Positions 46,968 through 57,238 of a stretch of DNA of 64,000 nt are shown piece by piece; within the stretch, counting starts at the first letter, position 1; every line of letters begins with the position of its first letter. The position numbers and the translations under genes are program-made. This stretch comes from Cordilura impudica (lineage: Eukaryota; Arthropoda; Insecta; Diptera; Scathophagidae): assembly GCA_963682025.1 (NCBI GenBank), contig OY821519.1, positions 6,760,168 through 6,824,167 on the forward strand, written 5' to 3'. The notes under the pieces were generated by a model. The model had not been told where the DNA came from, did not search any database, and saw only the letters and a list, made by a program, of their open reading frames with translations.

Positions 46968-47761
46968 ATACCCTATACCACTATGTGGTTTGGGTATAAT
47001 GACTTTGTGCTGCTGTTTGTAACAACCAAAAATATTTGACCTACACCCATCTTTAATTATACCGATCGAATCAGAATCACTATCTGATTCGATTTAACGA
47101 TGTCCGTCCCTCCGTCCGTCCCTCCGTCCGTCCGTCTGTGTGTCCATGTAAAGCTTGTAATCAAACTGCAGGTCGCAAATATGAATATATTTTGATGAAA
47201 TTTGGTATATGAGCTTTTATCTGCCATGGGATGAACGCTATTGAATCTGGTGAGAATATGTCTATGTTCAGACCTAGCCCCCATACAAATGACCCCTATG
47301 AAATCGACTTAAATTGCCATAAGATCCAAATTATCATATAAATCTTAGTCATATTGGGTTTGTATGTGTTTATTACATCCATTAATCAGTAGTCCAAAAA
47401 TGATACCTATGGTACAACTCTTAGTCATAGGCCCCATATAGAGCTGCTTCCCGATCTTCACTTAAATCTATCAAAAAACAAAAATATTGCACTGATTATT
47501 CTAAAATTTTTGCAAAATACAAGAGACCTTACCAAACATGATCAAGATCGGTCCATTTTTGGACCTAGTCCCCATATAGATATAGCATCCGACATGAGCT
47601 TTTTCATATCTGCAGACAAAAAAATTTATAAAAATCCCACTCAAATTTGGTTTAGCTTATTTTCTATGTCCAGTTATTTGGGCCTATGGGGTAGGGAAGC
47701 TAAACGCATGGTATAGGGTACCCTATAGTCGGTCTAGACCGACTGTAATTTTCTTACTTGT
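46968..47761 (-). mobile_element. H element, full length, second in tandem
   Basis: The second H copy in the same orientation, 39 bp from the first. It splits Helitron sequence that is continuous at locus 1: GCTTGCTGATACCGATATAC...ATG on the left and TTGTTTCATTCGGTACAACA on the right correspond to 31738-31786. The empty site shows insertion into a T (A on the other strand) run, without an obvious target duplication. It is more diverged than its neighbour, with (GTCC/GTCCCTCC) microsatellite variants. Confidence 0.75.
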
Positions 47762-48981
47762 TTGTTGTTTCATTCGGTACAACAATTATCAGATTTTTCG
47801 GCGTTCCTACCCTGGAGCACGGCACATGTAGCTGCACATAGAAGAAGATGGATTATCCATATTAGATCTAGCAACACTTAACTATTGGCCTTGAACGTAG
47901 AACATCATTTGGCAATTTTTCTTTTTAGCGATTCTTGATTTTGTCCATTTTTGATTTTGAAGATTTTTGTTTTTTGGGCGATTTTTATTTTTCTCAATTT
48001 TTGGGTTTGGCGATTTTTGGTTTTGGCGATATATTTTCCACGACAAATTTCATTGATAACTAATGAACATTTCAAAAGACTGTCGCTTTCGTAGTGCTTC
48101 AAATTTTTTACATAGGAGGTGCCATGCCCACTAATCCCATTTCGCCCAATTTTTATTGGACTACTCACATTAATATCTGATGGACTCATGCAAAATGTCG
48201 AGTATTTCCCTTTCATAGTACACCAGTTATATGATATTAGATATCTACTTTGCATGGGCGGTGCTACACACAAAGAACCTATGGGCTCACGCAATGCCAC
48301 AAAGCTCTCTCTTTTACAGTACTCCAGAAATATGATATTAAATGCTTACTTTGTATGGGTGGTGCCACGCCCATTGCTCCGATCACCCCCATTTTTTGTC
48401 TAACTAATCAAATGAATAACTTATGGGCTCACACAAAGTCCCAAGACTCTCACTATTACAGTACTCCAGATATATGACATTTTATATTTACTTTGTATGG
48501 AAGGTGCCACGCCTATTGGTCCGAAACCTTCCATTTTGCACCCAACTACTCACACTAATAATAGGTGGCATCAGAAAAATTTGAAGAGCTCTATCTATCA
48601 CAGCACTCGAGATATATAATATTGAACTATTACTTGTATGGAATGTACCACGCCCACTTATCCGATCCCGCCCATTTCCGGCGTAGGTACTAATATTAAA
48701 AACAGGTGACCTCACACAAATTTGCAAAGCTCTCTCTATCATAGTACTCAATATATGTATATGATATTAAAAATTTACTTTGTGTAGGAGGTGCCACGGC
48801 CACTAAAAATATTAAAAAATTATAGCCTATAGCACTTCCCATATCCGCATTAAGACTCTGTGAAAATTTCAAGAAGATCAGATGAGTAGTTACGGAGATT
48901 ACCTCCTACAAACAAACAAACAAACAAACAAACAAACACACATTACCTCTTTATAATATTAGTGTAGAAAATAAGTATAGA
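47762..48981 (-). mobile_element. Composite Helitron, locus 2, proximal part with central repeats
   Basis: Counterpart of 31760-32967. It contains the helicase C-terminal remnant (47762-47895), a T-rich minisatellite not present at locus 1 (47917-48032), the shared block CCACGACAAATTTCATTGAT, and central repeats with cores near 48110, 48249, 48351, 48491, 48631 and 48778. The 5' end is TCTACACTAATATTATAAAG at 48968, preceded by a second imperfect copy TCTATACTTATTT (48981). Similarity to locus 1 extends across almost the whole length. Confidence 0.7.
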
Positions 48982-49204
48982 AGAGGGAAAAGTCAAACAG
49001 TGGCAGATTAAGACAACATTAATGCCGTTTGGACGTTGATAGACATCACCTGCCAGCGCTATAACATAATAGGCAAATCCGCGGTTAGGACTTGTTAGGG
49101 ACCATAACGTTTGTTTCGTTTCCGTTTGGTTCGGTGTTTAGGACTATAACAGATTTGTAAGGATGCAAACAAATCGCTCAAGTGACAAGGAAAATCATAT
49201 TATA
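48982..49204. other. Spacer
   Basis: A somewhat GC-richer stretch (49015-49110) with no recognised motif. Confidence 0.35.
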
Positions 49205-49770
49205 GGGATCAAAATAAGAAACTTTGATCAAGGAACCATACCTCTAAAACGAATTCTGATGTCCAGACTTTTGACCTGTCTGTCTGTCTGTCTACCATGG
49301 GGCAACCCCATTCCCCCTCATGCAATTGATCTGAAACTTGGCCCATAGTCTTGTTGTGACTACAGATTAATTTTGGGGTAGTCACGCAGAGTCACGTTAT
49401 TTACCCTCATCCGATCGATCTTTTTAAATAACATAACATAGTCAAGGCGTATGATTAACAGAGTAGACGATACGTAATACGTATGAGAGTTAATTTTAAT
49501 ATTAAATAAAACATAGTTAGCCCAATTCTAAACAAAAAATTGTGATTTTTTAAATGTTTTTATGGGGAACCCCCCAAGGGGTTTCAGGGGGTATACCACT
49601 GGCATGGGTGGGTCAGCCCTCGAAAGTAAGTGGGGGTCAATCATACATTTGGACTCGATTGGGGCACTCTAAATGGGTCAAAGTGAGACAGACAGACAGA
49701 TCAAAAGTCTGGACATCAGAATTCGCTTTGGAGCTATGATTCCTCGGGTAAAGTTTCTTATTTTGATCCC
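49205..49770. mobile_element. Foldback/MITE-like element with ~90-bp TIRs and TA sites
   Basis: TA (49203-49204) precedes GGGATCAAAATAAGAAACTT, and the right end carries its exact complement before TA (49771-49772). The inverted repeats continue at lower identity for about 90 bp each (CGAATTCTGATGTCCAGACT is shared) and end in (GTCT)n on the left (49278-49293) and (AGAC)n on the right (49686-49699). The centre (49426-49515) carries a diverged piece of repeat D (AAGGCGTATGATTAAC, TACGTATGAGAGTTA). No transposase; the TA sites suggest mobilisation by a Tc1/mariner-type enzyme. Confidence 0.65.
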
Positions 49771-50069
49771 TAGAATAAGAATTTCATTGTCAATTGGGCG
49801 ATTTTTAAATCGACCCGCGCTAGTACTCATGTATGATAAAAATATTCACTGAGATAAGTGTTAATTTTGTAGCCTTTATGTAGAAAAACTTGAAAGACAA
49901 ATTACTACATGGTGTGTAATGTACGTGGCCTCCCATAGAGATGGCGTGATAAGTGCCCATTTTGCCCGTATGTTTAGTAGGGCCAACTGTTAGAAAAATT
50001 TTGTAATTTTTTTCATTAGAAAAAAGTTACCGTTATAAAAATGATAGTGTTTTTAAAGTTTGAGAAATA

Positions 50070-51080
50070 ATGGATTTCAAAAAGTTTCGCGTATTAAATA
50101 AACATGTTTTTTGGCTTGAAAAAATACTGCACAAGCCAAAGAATGGATTGAGAAACATTACGGTGAATCTTCGCTGTTATATTCAATGATCAAAAGGTGG
50201 TATTTCGAATTTAAACGTGGTAGTACGAGCAAAACTATTACAGATCATCCTGGTTATCCAAATGAGGCAGCTACAGAAGGAAAGGTAGGAAAAGTGCATC
50301 AGATAGTATTGGATGATTGAAAGATTAACGTGAGTGAGATTGCTGGCATCATAAAGATATCAACAGAGTGAGTTCGGTATATAAGACATGATCATTTAAG
50401 TATGGAAAAGCTTTCTGCTCGATGCGTGCCGCAGTTTCTAACAGCTGAACAAAAACTGAAACGTGTTCGTGATTCAAAGAATGCTTTGGAGACGTTTCAA
50501 GTTAATTCAACTGAATTTTTATATCTTCTTATAACAAGTGATGAGACGCGGATTCATTATTATAAACCAGAGTCCAATAAGTAGTCTGACAATGACTATA
50601 AATCCAGCTTGAAAAGTAACGGCTGCGGTTTTTTATGATGGATGGTATAATATTTATTGATTACTTGGAGAAAGGAAAAAAATAGGTGCCATGTACTATA
50701 TTGAGTTATTCGACAGATAGGAGGAAGAAATTGGGAAAAAAAACGGCCCAACTTAAATAAGAAAAAAATCTTGTACCATCATGACAATGCATCGGGCTTT
50801 CATCTGCTTCGGCTTCGGAAAATTTAAGTCTTTACATTACGAATTGCATCCACAATGCCTGTATTCTCCAGACCTGGCCCCCAGCGATTTTTTTTGTTCC
50901 CAAACTTGAAAAGATGGCTCCAGGGAAAGAGATTTTTTTTCAAAAATCATATTTTTTCAAGGGCATTAAGATGTTATGGGATAATTGGAAGAAGTGCATT
51001 TCAAATCCAAAAAACTGCTTTTCACTCCAAAAAACTGCTTTTCACTTCACAAAAATCTTGTTTTAAGTTTTCATCTGACT
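50070..51080 (+). mobile_element. mariner transposase relic 2
   Basis: It begins with an N-terminal helix-turn-helix region (WIEKHYGESSLSYSMIKRWY, FEFKRGSTSKTITDHPGYP), then an interdomain segment (GKVHQIVLDD, VSEIAGIIKIS) and the catalytic domain (TSDETRIHYYKPESNK, with the first Asp in SDE; ILYHHDNAS, second Asp; LFPNLKRWLQGKRF). The third Asp region is frameshifted (SRPGPQRFFLFPN in place of SPDLAPSDFFLFPN). Scattered stops. No TIRs identified. A different lineage from relic 1 (IHYY versus VHHL after DET). Confidence 0.7.
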
Positions 51081-51540
51081 TTAGGAATAAAATGTTTACA
51101 AAAAAAATTATATTTAATTTTCAAAGTTATCTAAGCACTGGATCTATAAATTTACTTACTATTTTTCTATTTTAAGAAGTACAAATATAAAAACCTTACT
51201 GGAGTAAAATTTTGGTTACAAGAAAAACCCTTTTTTCACAGAATAGTCAGTGAGGTCAAATTAAAGTGACATTGTTTTGTAAGCAAACTTTAACTTCAAT
51301 ATTCTTGGACCACGCGCCGTTCATCAAAATGAAAACATTTTTTTCAGGATACGTATTAAAAAAATCATGTGAGTCCGATCACAGGGGACATGTGTAAACA
51401 TTTACTAATTAAAGTTTTTTCATGGCCTTTTCTTAAATCAAACAGAAAGTGTCATCTATGTATCACTTATAGCAATCTACTGAATGGGCTCTACTTACAT
51501 AAAAATACTTATTATTATTTATTATTTAAACTGGATAATT

Positions 51541-52116
51541 TCTAATTTTTCGATTTTCATTTTTTATTTTTTATTTTTAATTTTTATTTTTTCATTTTTG
51601 ATTTTTCATTTTTAATTTTTTGTTTATTATTTTTCATTTTTGTTTACTTTTTTAATTTTCATTTTTCACTTTTCACTTTTCGTTTTTTATTTTTAATTTT
51701 TTTAATTTTTCATTATTAATTTCTCATTTTTCATTTTTAATTTTGCGTTTTTAATTTTTCATTTTTTATTTTTATTTTTTTGTTTTTTATTTTTTATATT
51801 TCATTTTTTCATTTTTAAATTTTCTTTTTATTTTTAATTTTTTAATTTCTAACTTTTAATTCTTCATTTTTCATTTCCTTACTTAATTTTAATTTTTAAT
51901 TTTTAGTTTTTCTTTTTTAATTTTTCGTTTTTCATTTTTTATTTTTAATTCTTCATTTTTTATTTTAATTTTTCATTTTTAATTTTCCAATTTTTTTTTT
52001 TTAATTTTTAATTTTTCATATTTTATTTTTCATTTTTAATTATTTATTTTTATTTTTTCACTTCTAATTTTTAGTTTTTCATTTTCCTTTTTCATTTTTC
52101 ATTTTCATAATTTTTT
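51541..52116 (+). repeat. T-rich low-complexity tract
   Basis: About 575 bp of TTTTTNATTTTTCATTTTT-like sequence with strong strand bias: T-rich on plus, almost no G, and recurring TCATTTTT, TAATTTTT and TTATTTTT units of 6-11 bp. Probably replication slippage of a short seed. No gene. Confidence 0.8.
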
Positions 52117-52559
52117 TAACAATACAATCATAAGTCACACCGATTTTGTCTTAGGATCATGGTTACGCTGTTTTTGTAACTGTATTGTGAAATAGGTTTT
52201 TACCCCCCTGCGCGTATAGATGTTAACATATCAAAAATCTTATTTTCGGTCTTTATCATTTTAATGATTGAGTTACAAATTAATCAAGCTAAAGATCAAA
52301 TGTTTTTACATTAAATAAAGCAAACACATTCGCTCCAAAAATGTATCGTTATTTTGCATTACATGTTGTGCAACTATTTAGGGTCGAGTTACCAATCCTC
52401 ATCAGTAACCAAAATCAGAAGATATGTTTGTTTGCTAAAAAGATAATTTAAGAAACCTTTGCTGAGCCTAATGATAAGCTAAGCAAATAGCTATGCTACT
52501 TAAACTTTTTCCAATATAATAAATACATTTGTATATGAGTAAAAATTTCATATTTAATA

Positions 52560-53660
52560 AAGGGTCCGCCAAATAACTTTTTTTTTTTTGAAAATGCTAT
52601 AAAAAAAAACTACTGAACATTATCTCAAATTTCTTTTTTTATTTGAAAGTACAATACTTCCGGTTATTAATAGAAAATAACTTCATTCAAATGGCTGCCT
52701 CGGCTGGCCATGCAGTAGCCTACACGATCGGTCCAATTTTTAAGCACATTATCGATTGTGTGCAGCTTTATTTCACCAATGGCTTCACCAATATTGTCCT
52801 TTAAAGCGTCAATTGTCTCCGGCTTGTTGGCGTAACACTTATCTTTGAGGGCACCCCACAAATAATAGTCCAACGGTGTCAAATCGCAACTCCGAGGAGG
52901 CCAAACGACATCAGCTCTGCGGCTGATAATGTGATCTTCAAAAAACAGGACGCAAAACATCGAGTGTAGCTTCGGCTGTGTGGCACTAGCGCCATCCTGT
53001 TGAAACCAAATGTTGCCAATATCCTCCTCTTCAATTTTTGTGAACAAAAATTCGTTCAACATGGCCCAATAACGATCGCCATTGACTGTAACGGCCACTC
53101 CTAGCTCATTTTCGAAGAAAAATGTCCCAATTATGCCTCTGGACCAAAATCCGCACCAAACAGTCACTCATTTTGGGTGTATGGGCTTTTCAGTGTATGC
53201 GTGCGGGTTTTCTGTGCCCCAAGTGCGACAATTTTGCTTGTTTACATACCCGCCAAGATCAAAATGAGCTTCATCTGAAAAGATGATTTTTTTGGCAAAA
53301 TAGGCATCTTCTGTAAGTCGATCGGAGGCCCACTTAGCGAAGCGACTTGGACTTTGTATGGCATCATACCAAGGTCATTATGCAAAATTCTTCTCAATGA
53401 TGCCTCCGAAATGTTCAATTCTTGAGAACGACGGTGTATTTATGTTGATGGCGCTTCACGCACACTTTCTGACACAGCAGCAATATTCTCGGGTGTACGC
53501 ATTGTTTTTGGCTTTTCACGCTTTGGTTTATCGATGAGGATGCCAGTTTCTTTCACTTTTTTCACAAGATAACGAACATACGGAGCTGACGGTGCTTCTC
53601 TTCTTCCAAAATCCGTACGCAAAATCCGTATGAAAAAAAAACGTTAGATGGCGGACCCTT
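52560..53660 (-). mobile_element. mariner-like element, full length with TIRs
   Basis: 1101 bp bounded by TA on both sides (52558-52559, 53661-53662). TIRs: AAGGGTCCGCCAAATAAC on the left, AAGGGTCCGCCATCTAAC read inward from the right (first 12 identical). The single minus-strand gene fills the element. Ends, length and target site are those of a Tc1/mariner transposon. It is the best-preserved DNA transposon in this half of the window, although the gene has frame breaks. Confidence 0.85.
52667..53640 (-). pseudogene. mariner-like transposase
   Basis: Read from 53640 down. First the N-terminal DNA-binding part (APYVRYLVKKVKETGILIDK, then PENIAAVSESVREAPST and a stop at 53440). Then comes the first catalytic region (FSDEAHFDLGGYVNKQNC, in a different frame, near 53270). 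Last, an open 166-codon stretch (53167-52667) with TVWCGFWSRGIIG, VTVNGDRYWAMLNEFL, IWFQQDGAS (second Asp), WPPRSCDLTPLDYYLWG (third Asp) and GYCMASRGSHLNEVIF. All three Asp positions can be seen, but the frame breaks near 53440 and 53170-53330 leave it inactive. Confidence 0.8.
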
Positions 53661-53662
53661 TA

Positions 53663-55214
53663 TAATTTTTTGTTATAGTTTTGAAAAAGACTATTGGTTT
53701 TTGTTAAACTCATATTTAGCATTAACGCCATGCTCTCCGTATTTCAAGTTTGTTATTTTTTTAGTTTTACAATTATAAAATTAAAAAGTCTTATTTTTCA
53801 ACTTTATCTTTTTAATGACAGAATTAAAAGTTAATCATTAACCAGCTACTTTCTTTCTTAGCAAAACAAACAAAAAATCAACAAAATATAACCGGCCGAA
53901 GAAGAATGTGAATAATAACTGACTTATATTGGATTCGTTAGCACTTTCGCTTTTATATTGAAACCAAAAACCCTTCAGGTTCATAGAAAATAATTCCAAC
54001 CATTTTTCAACAAATAACAAATATTTTTCTTCAAATATTGGTCTATAATTTAGTTTTCAAATCGTTGTCTGTCTTTATTTATGGAGTGTCTTAAACCAAA
54101 TAAATAATGAGGCGTAAACAATATGTGATACATGTTTTCTTTTTTTTTATTTATTTTTCAAATCAATACTGGCGTTACCCCACATTATAAGGCACAATTT
54201 AACACAATCGTTAATTTTTATATAAAAAAATATATGAAAAATATCTGAACATACAGCTCGTTGCATGATGGCTCTTATAAGAATACAGAGAAAACATTAA
54301 TACTGATTTAAAGAAATGACTTGTTATATACGAGTATATAAAGAAAACAACAGATAATGATGTGGAAACTAATTTTAAATATTTTTAACAACTCTTAGGA
54401 ACATATTTCGTGAATCACAAAATGTCTTAACAACTGTTTGCTTTACAGCAATTTGCGTTATTTGGCAATATTACAGTCTTTTATTTAATGGCTTAAAATC
54501 TATAGAAACCAGATTTTCAGTTTTTTTTATTAGCATTAGGTAATGCAAGTGTGACTATGTTTAATTTTAATATTTAATGGATATAAAACATTTAAATCTT
54601 ATATCACAATTTAAAGATTTTTTATAAGTTCAGCATAATTTAATGGCTTTTGAATTTATCTTAATTCGAATATATTAAGAGAGTCTTATTTAAATATTTA
54701 AAATTCTTATTTTGATCTTATGTTAAAGTAGATTATAATCTTTTTTGTTACTTTGAATTAGATTATGGTTTATTCAAATTAAACTTATAATACTCAATAA
54801 ATTCTAATTTATAATGTTTATGAATAACGAAAGAAAGTACATTTATTCTTAAGGTTATTCGCTTTTAGAATATACAGTGGTTGCGCAAAAGTGTGTGGAG
54901 AAACAGTCAAACCACATGAAAGCTAAAATCAGTCAAAAATGACAATTTGACGTTACGAAAATTGTCCAAATTATTTTCCACTCAGGTTTGGGCTAAATTT
55001 AATATACATTCAAGGACACCCAAATATTTTGAATGAAATTTTACTAGTTTTTCATAAAATTTGGATAATAAAAATTTAGTGCATTTGATTGGAAAATAAC
55101 CAGTACCTAATTGAAACACAAAATTTTTTGAATTATTACAAATTTTTGTGGCCACCAATAGTTTTTTTCTAGTGAGTAAAAATGAAAAACAAATTATTAT
55201 AAATTGTATAATTA
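53663..55214. other. AT-rich spacer
   Basis: No gene recognised. TACAGTGGTTGCGCAAAAGT at 54873 resembles a Tc1-type terminus but no partner end was found. Confidence 0.4.
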
Positions 55215-57182
55215 CACTGTGGAACAAATTCAGGTTAGCAAAAGTTAGGTCGATTCTGAGATTGAGTGGTGAAAATAGCGGCTAAATTAGAAGACCCGTG
55301 TTTATGTTAGTTCGAATTTTTTAATTGACCTTCGAACTTTGCAGTCAAATGCCGATTTTCAGCATATTGTTTATATCTGTTTTTGGCTATAACTCGTCGA
55401 CTAATTGATATTTTTTCAATCTGTAAAAGCCAAATTATTGCTAGCAACCTATGCAACAACCAAAATTTTTAAAAAAAAAATTGATTTAGAAAATTTTTGT
55501 GGTGCTTATGAAGCAAACTGTTGGAAAAATTATTTTTTTCATGCTTTTTGAAAATATTTTCCACAAAACTAAGTCTTTTTTGCTTTCTGTTTGATCTATA
55601 ATATGCTTCTCAGTTTCATCAATAAATTTCATTTGAAGAGAAAACAATCATAATACAAAACTTGCGTTATCCAGCTTAATATTAATTTACTTCTCATTTT
55701 TTATGTAGCAATTTTGTTTAGTGTTGGTTTTGAAGAAACATTGAAAAGGAAATTATAAGAATATGGAAAAAAATATATTTTTGAAATGTTAGTTATGAAA
55801 AGTTTTAAGTAAAAAAATAAAATAAATTAAATTAATGATTTGGCCAATTGCCGTTTAGCAGGCGGCTGTGGATCAACATCACTGCTCTCTCTAATATCTT
55901 GGTCATCGTCATCATCATTAGAAAGGTCGATAATTTCGTCCAACAGATATTCTGGAATTTCATCTTTGTCTTCCCCTTCTTCCTCTTTTTCCTCGTCTTC
56001 CTCTTCTTCAAACGTGTTTTTATACCAACAACAAATTTAGCGAGTATTGCATCTGGATATTTCTTTCCTCTGTACCTGAAACGAAAATAGTTTTCAATCG
56101 TTAACATGTTTAAATTGTGCACTCTGACAAAGATATTAGAGAAATTTAGTAATTCAAAATATGCACACTCTATAGTTACCGTATTTCAAATGGAAGCGCA
56201 GTTTGGTGATAACGTTCGCCTTGCTCATCAGATTCAGTTGGCAACTGTTGAGCGAGTTGACCAAGATGCTGATGCAAGAGATGAATTTCGTACGACATAT
56301 TAACCCCAATTTCATCGAAAGCTGCCAACATATTTGCAACAGATTGCCTGTAGTTGTCTTTGCGTTCTTTACCCAAAAGTCCTTTAATGACTGCTTTCAA
56401 TGCGAACCATGCATTTAATTCTCGGTCTGTCAGTTTTTTTTTTTTTGATATTTTTATGAAACCGATGCACTTAACTTAAATCACTCACAAAATGAAATAA
56501 GTTCCAAAAGAATTAATAGCGAATTTTATCACGACCGAGCGAAAATTGAAAGACGTCAGCTTCGGCTGAGTTTCGAGTCTTAACTGAATCTTCATTTTTG
56601 AAATTAGTTCGCTTGTACGAAATAAAAAAATCGCTACCTGTGCGGTGGTTGAAAACAAAAAAGTTGTTTTACGAATTCCTAATTCTTGGAACTTCCCTTT
56701 TTAATTACTTCTACCTAAATCGCTATTTATTCAAGGGTTTTAGGATTTTTAACGCAAATTATCGACTAAGACCATTTTCTTTTCAAACTAAATTTATTGA
56801 AGATACTGAGAAGCATATTATAGATCAAACAGAAAGCAAAAAAGACTTAGTTTTGTGGAAAATATTTTTAAAAAGCATGAAAAAAAAAAATTTTTCCAAC
56901 ATTTTGCTTCATAAGCACCATTGTTGCACAGGTCTCTAGCAATAATTTAGCTTTTACAGATTGAAAAATGTCAATTAGTCGACGAGTTATAGCCAAAAAA
57001 AAAACATATAAACAATATGCTGAAAATCGGCATTTGACTGCAACTTCGAAGGTCGATTAAAAAAAATATTCGAACTAACATAAACAAACGCCGCGATACG
57101 GGTCTTTTAATTTAGCCTCCATTTTCACCCCTCACTCTCAGAGTCGACCTAACTTTTGCTAACCTGATTTTGTTCCACAGTG
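55215..57182 (-). mobile_element. DNA transposon with ~450-bp TIRs, unidentified superfamily
   Basis: TA (55213-55214) then CACTGTGGAACAAATTCAGG; right end reading inward CACTGTGGAACAAAATCAGG, then TA (57183-57184). The inverted repeats run about 450 bp on each side (left to about 55670, right from about 56735) with good similarity throughout, including GTTAGCAAAAGTTAGGTCGA, TGCCGATTTTCAGCATATTG and CATAACTCGTCGACTAATTG-like blocks. The interior (about 1 kb) carries one minus-strand spliced gene fragment. Long TIRs with TA sites fit a Tc1/mariner-like or other TA-targeting superfamily, but the protein is not a recognisable DDE transposase. Confidence 0.75.
55838..56440 (-). pseudogene. Spliced gene of the long-TIR element, function unknown
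   Basis: Two minus-strand exons. Exon A (about 56440-56180) encodes LTDRELNAWFALKAVIKGLL, ANMLAAFDEIGVNMSYEIHL, LHQHLGQLAQQLPTES and DEQGERYHQTALPFEIR. A 104-bp intron follows (donor GTAACT at 56179; acceptor TTTTCGTTTCAG ending at 56076). Exon B continues in frame with YRGKKYPDAILAKF, after which a one-base slip leads into a very acidic tail (NTFEEEEDEEKEEEGEDKDE...) ending PPAKRQLAKSLI and stop near 55838. The HLLHxHL...EQGERxHQ pattern is one I have seen in uncharacterised, TE-associated arthropod proteins; I cannot name its role. The N-terminal part is missing. Confidence 0.55.
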
Positions 57183-57238
57183 TAATAATATATTCATCAT
57201 GGATGAATATGACGTTGTTTCTTACTATGAGTATAAAC

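Noticed and set aside
54873..54990. Tc1-like terminus (TACAGTGGTTGCGCAAAAGT)
   Set aside because: No inverted partner or transposase in the neighbourhood, and the long-TIR element at 55.2 kb has a different end sequence.
55840..56090. Plus-strand Ser-rich and Phe-rich ORFs
   Set aside because: Antisense shadows of the acidic Glu/Asp tail encoded on the minus strand of the long-TIR element.
56598..56939. 113-residue plus-strand ORF
   Set aside because: More than half lies in the right inverted repeat of the 55.2-57.2 kb element and it lacks recognisable motifs.
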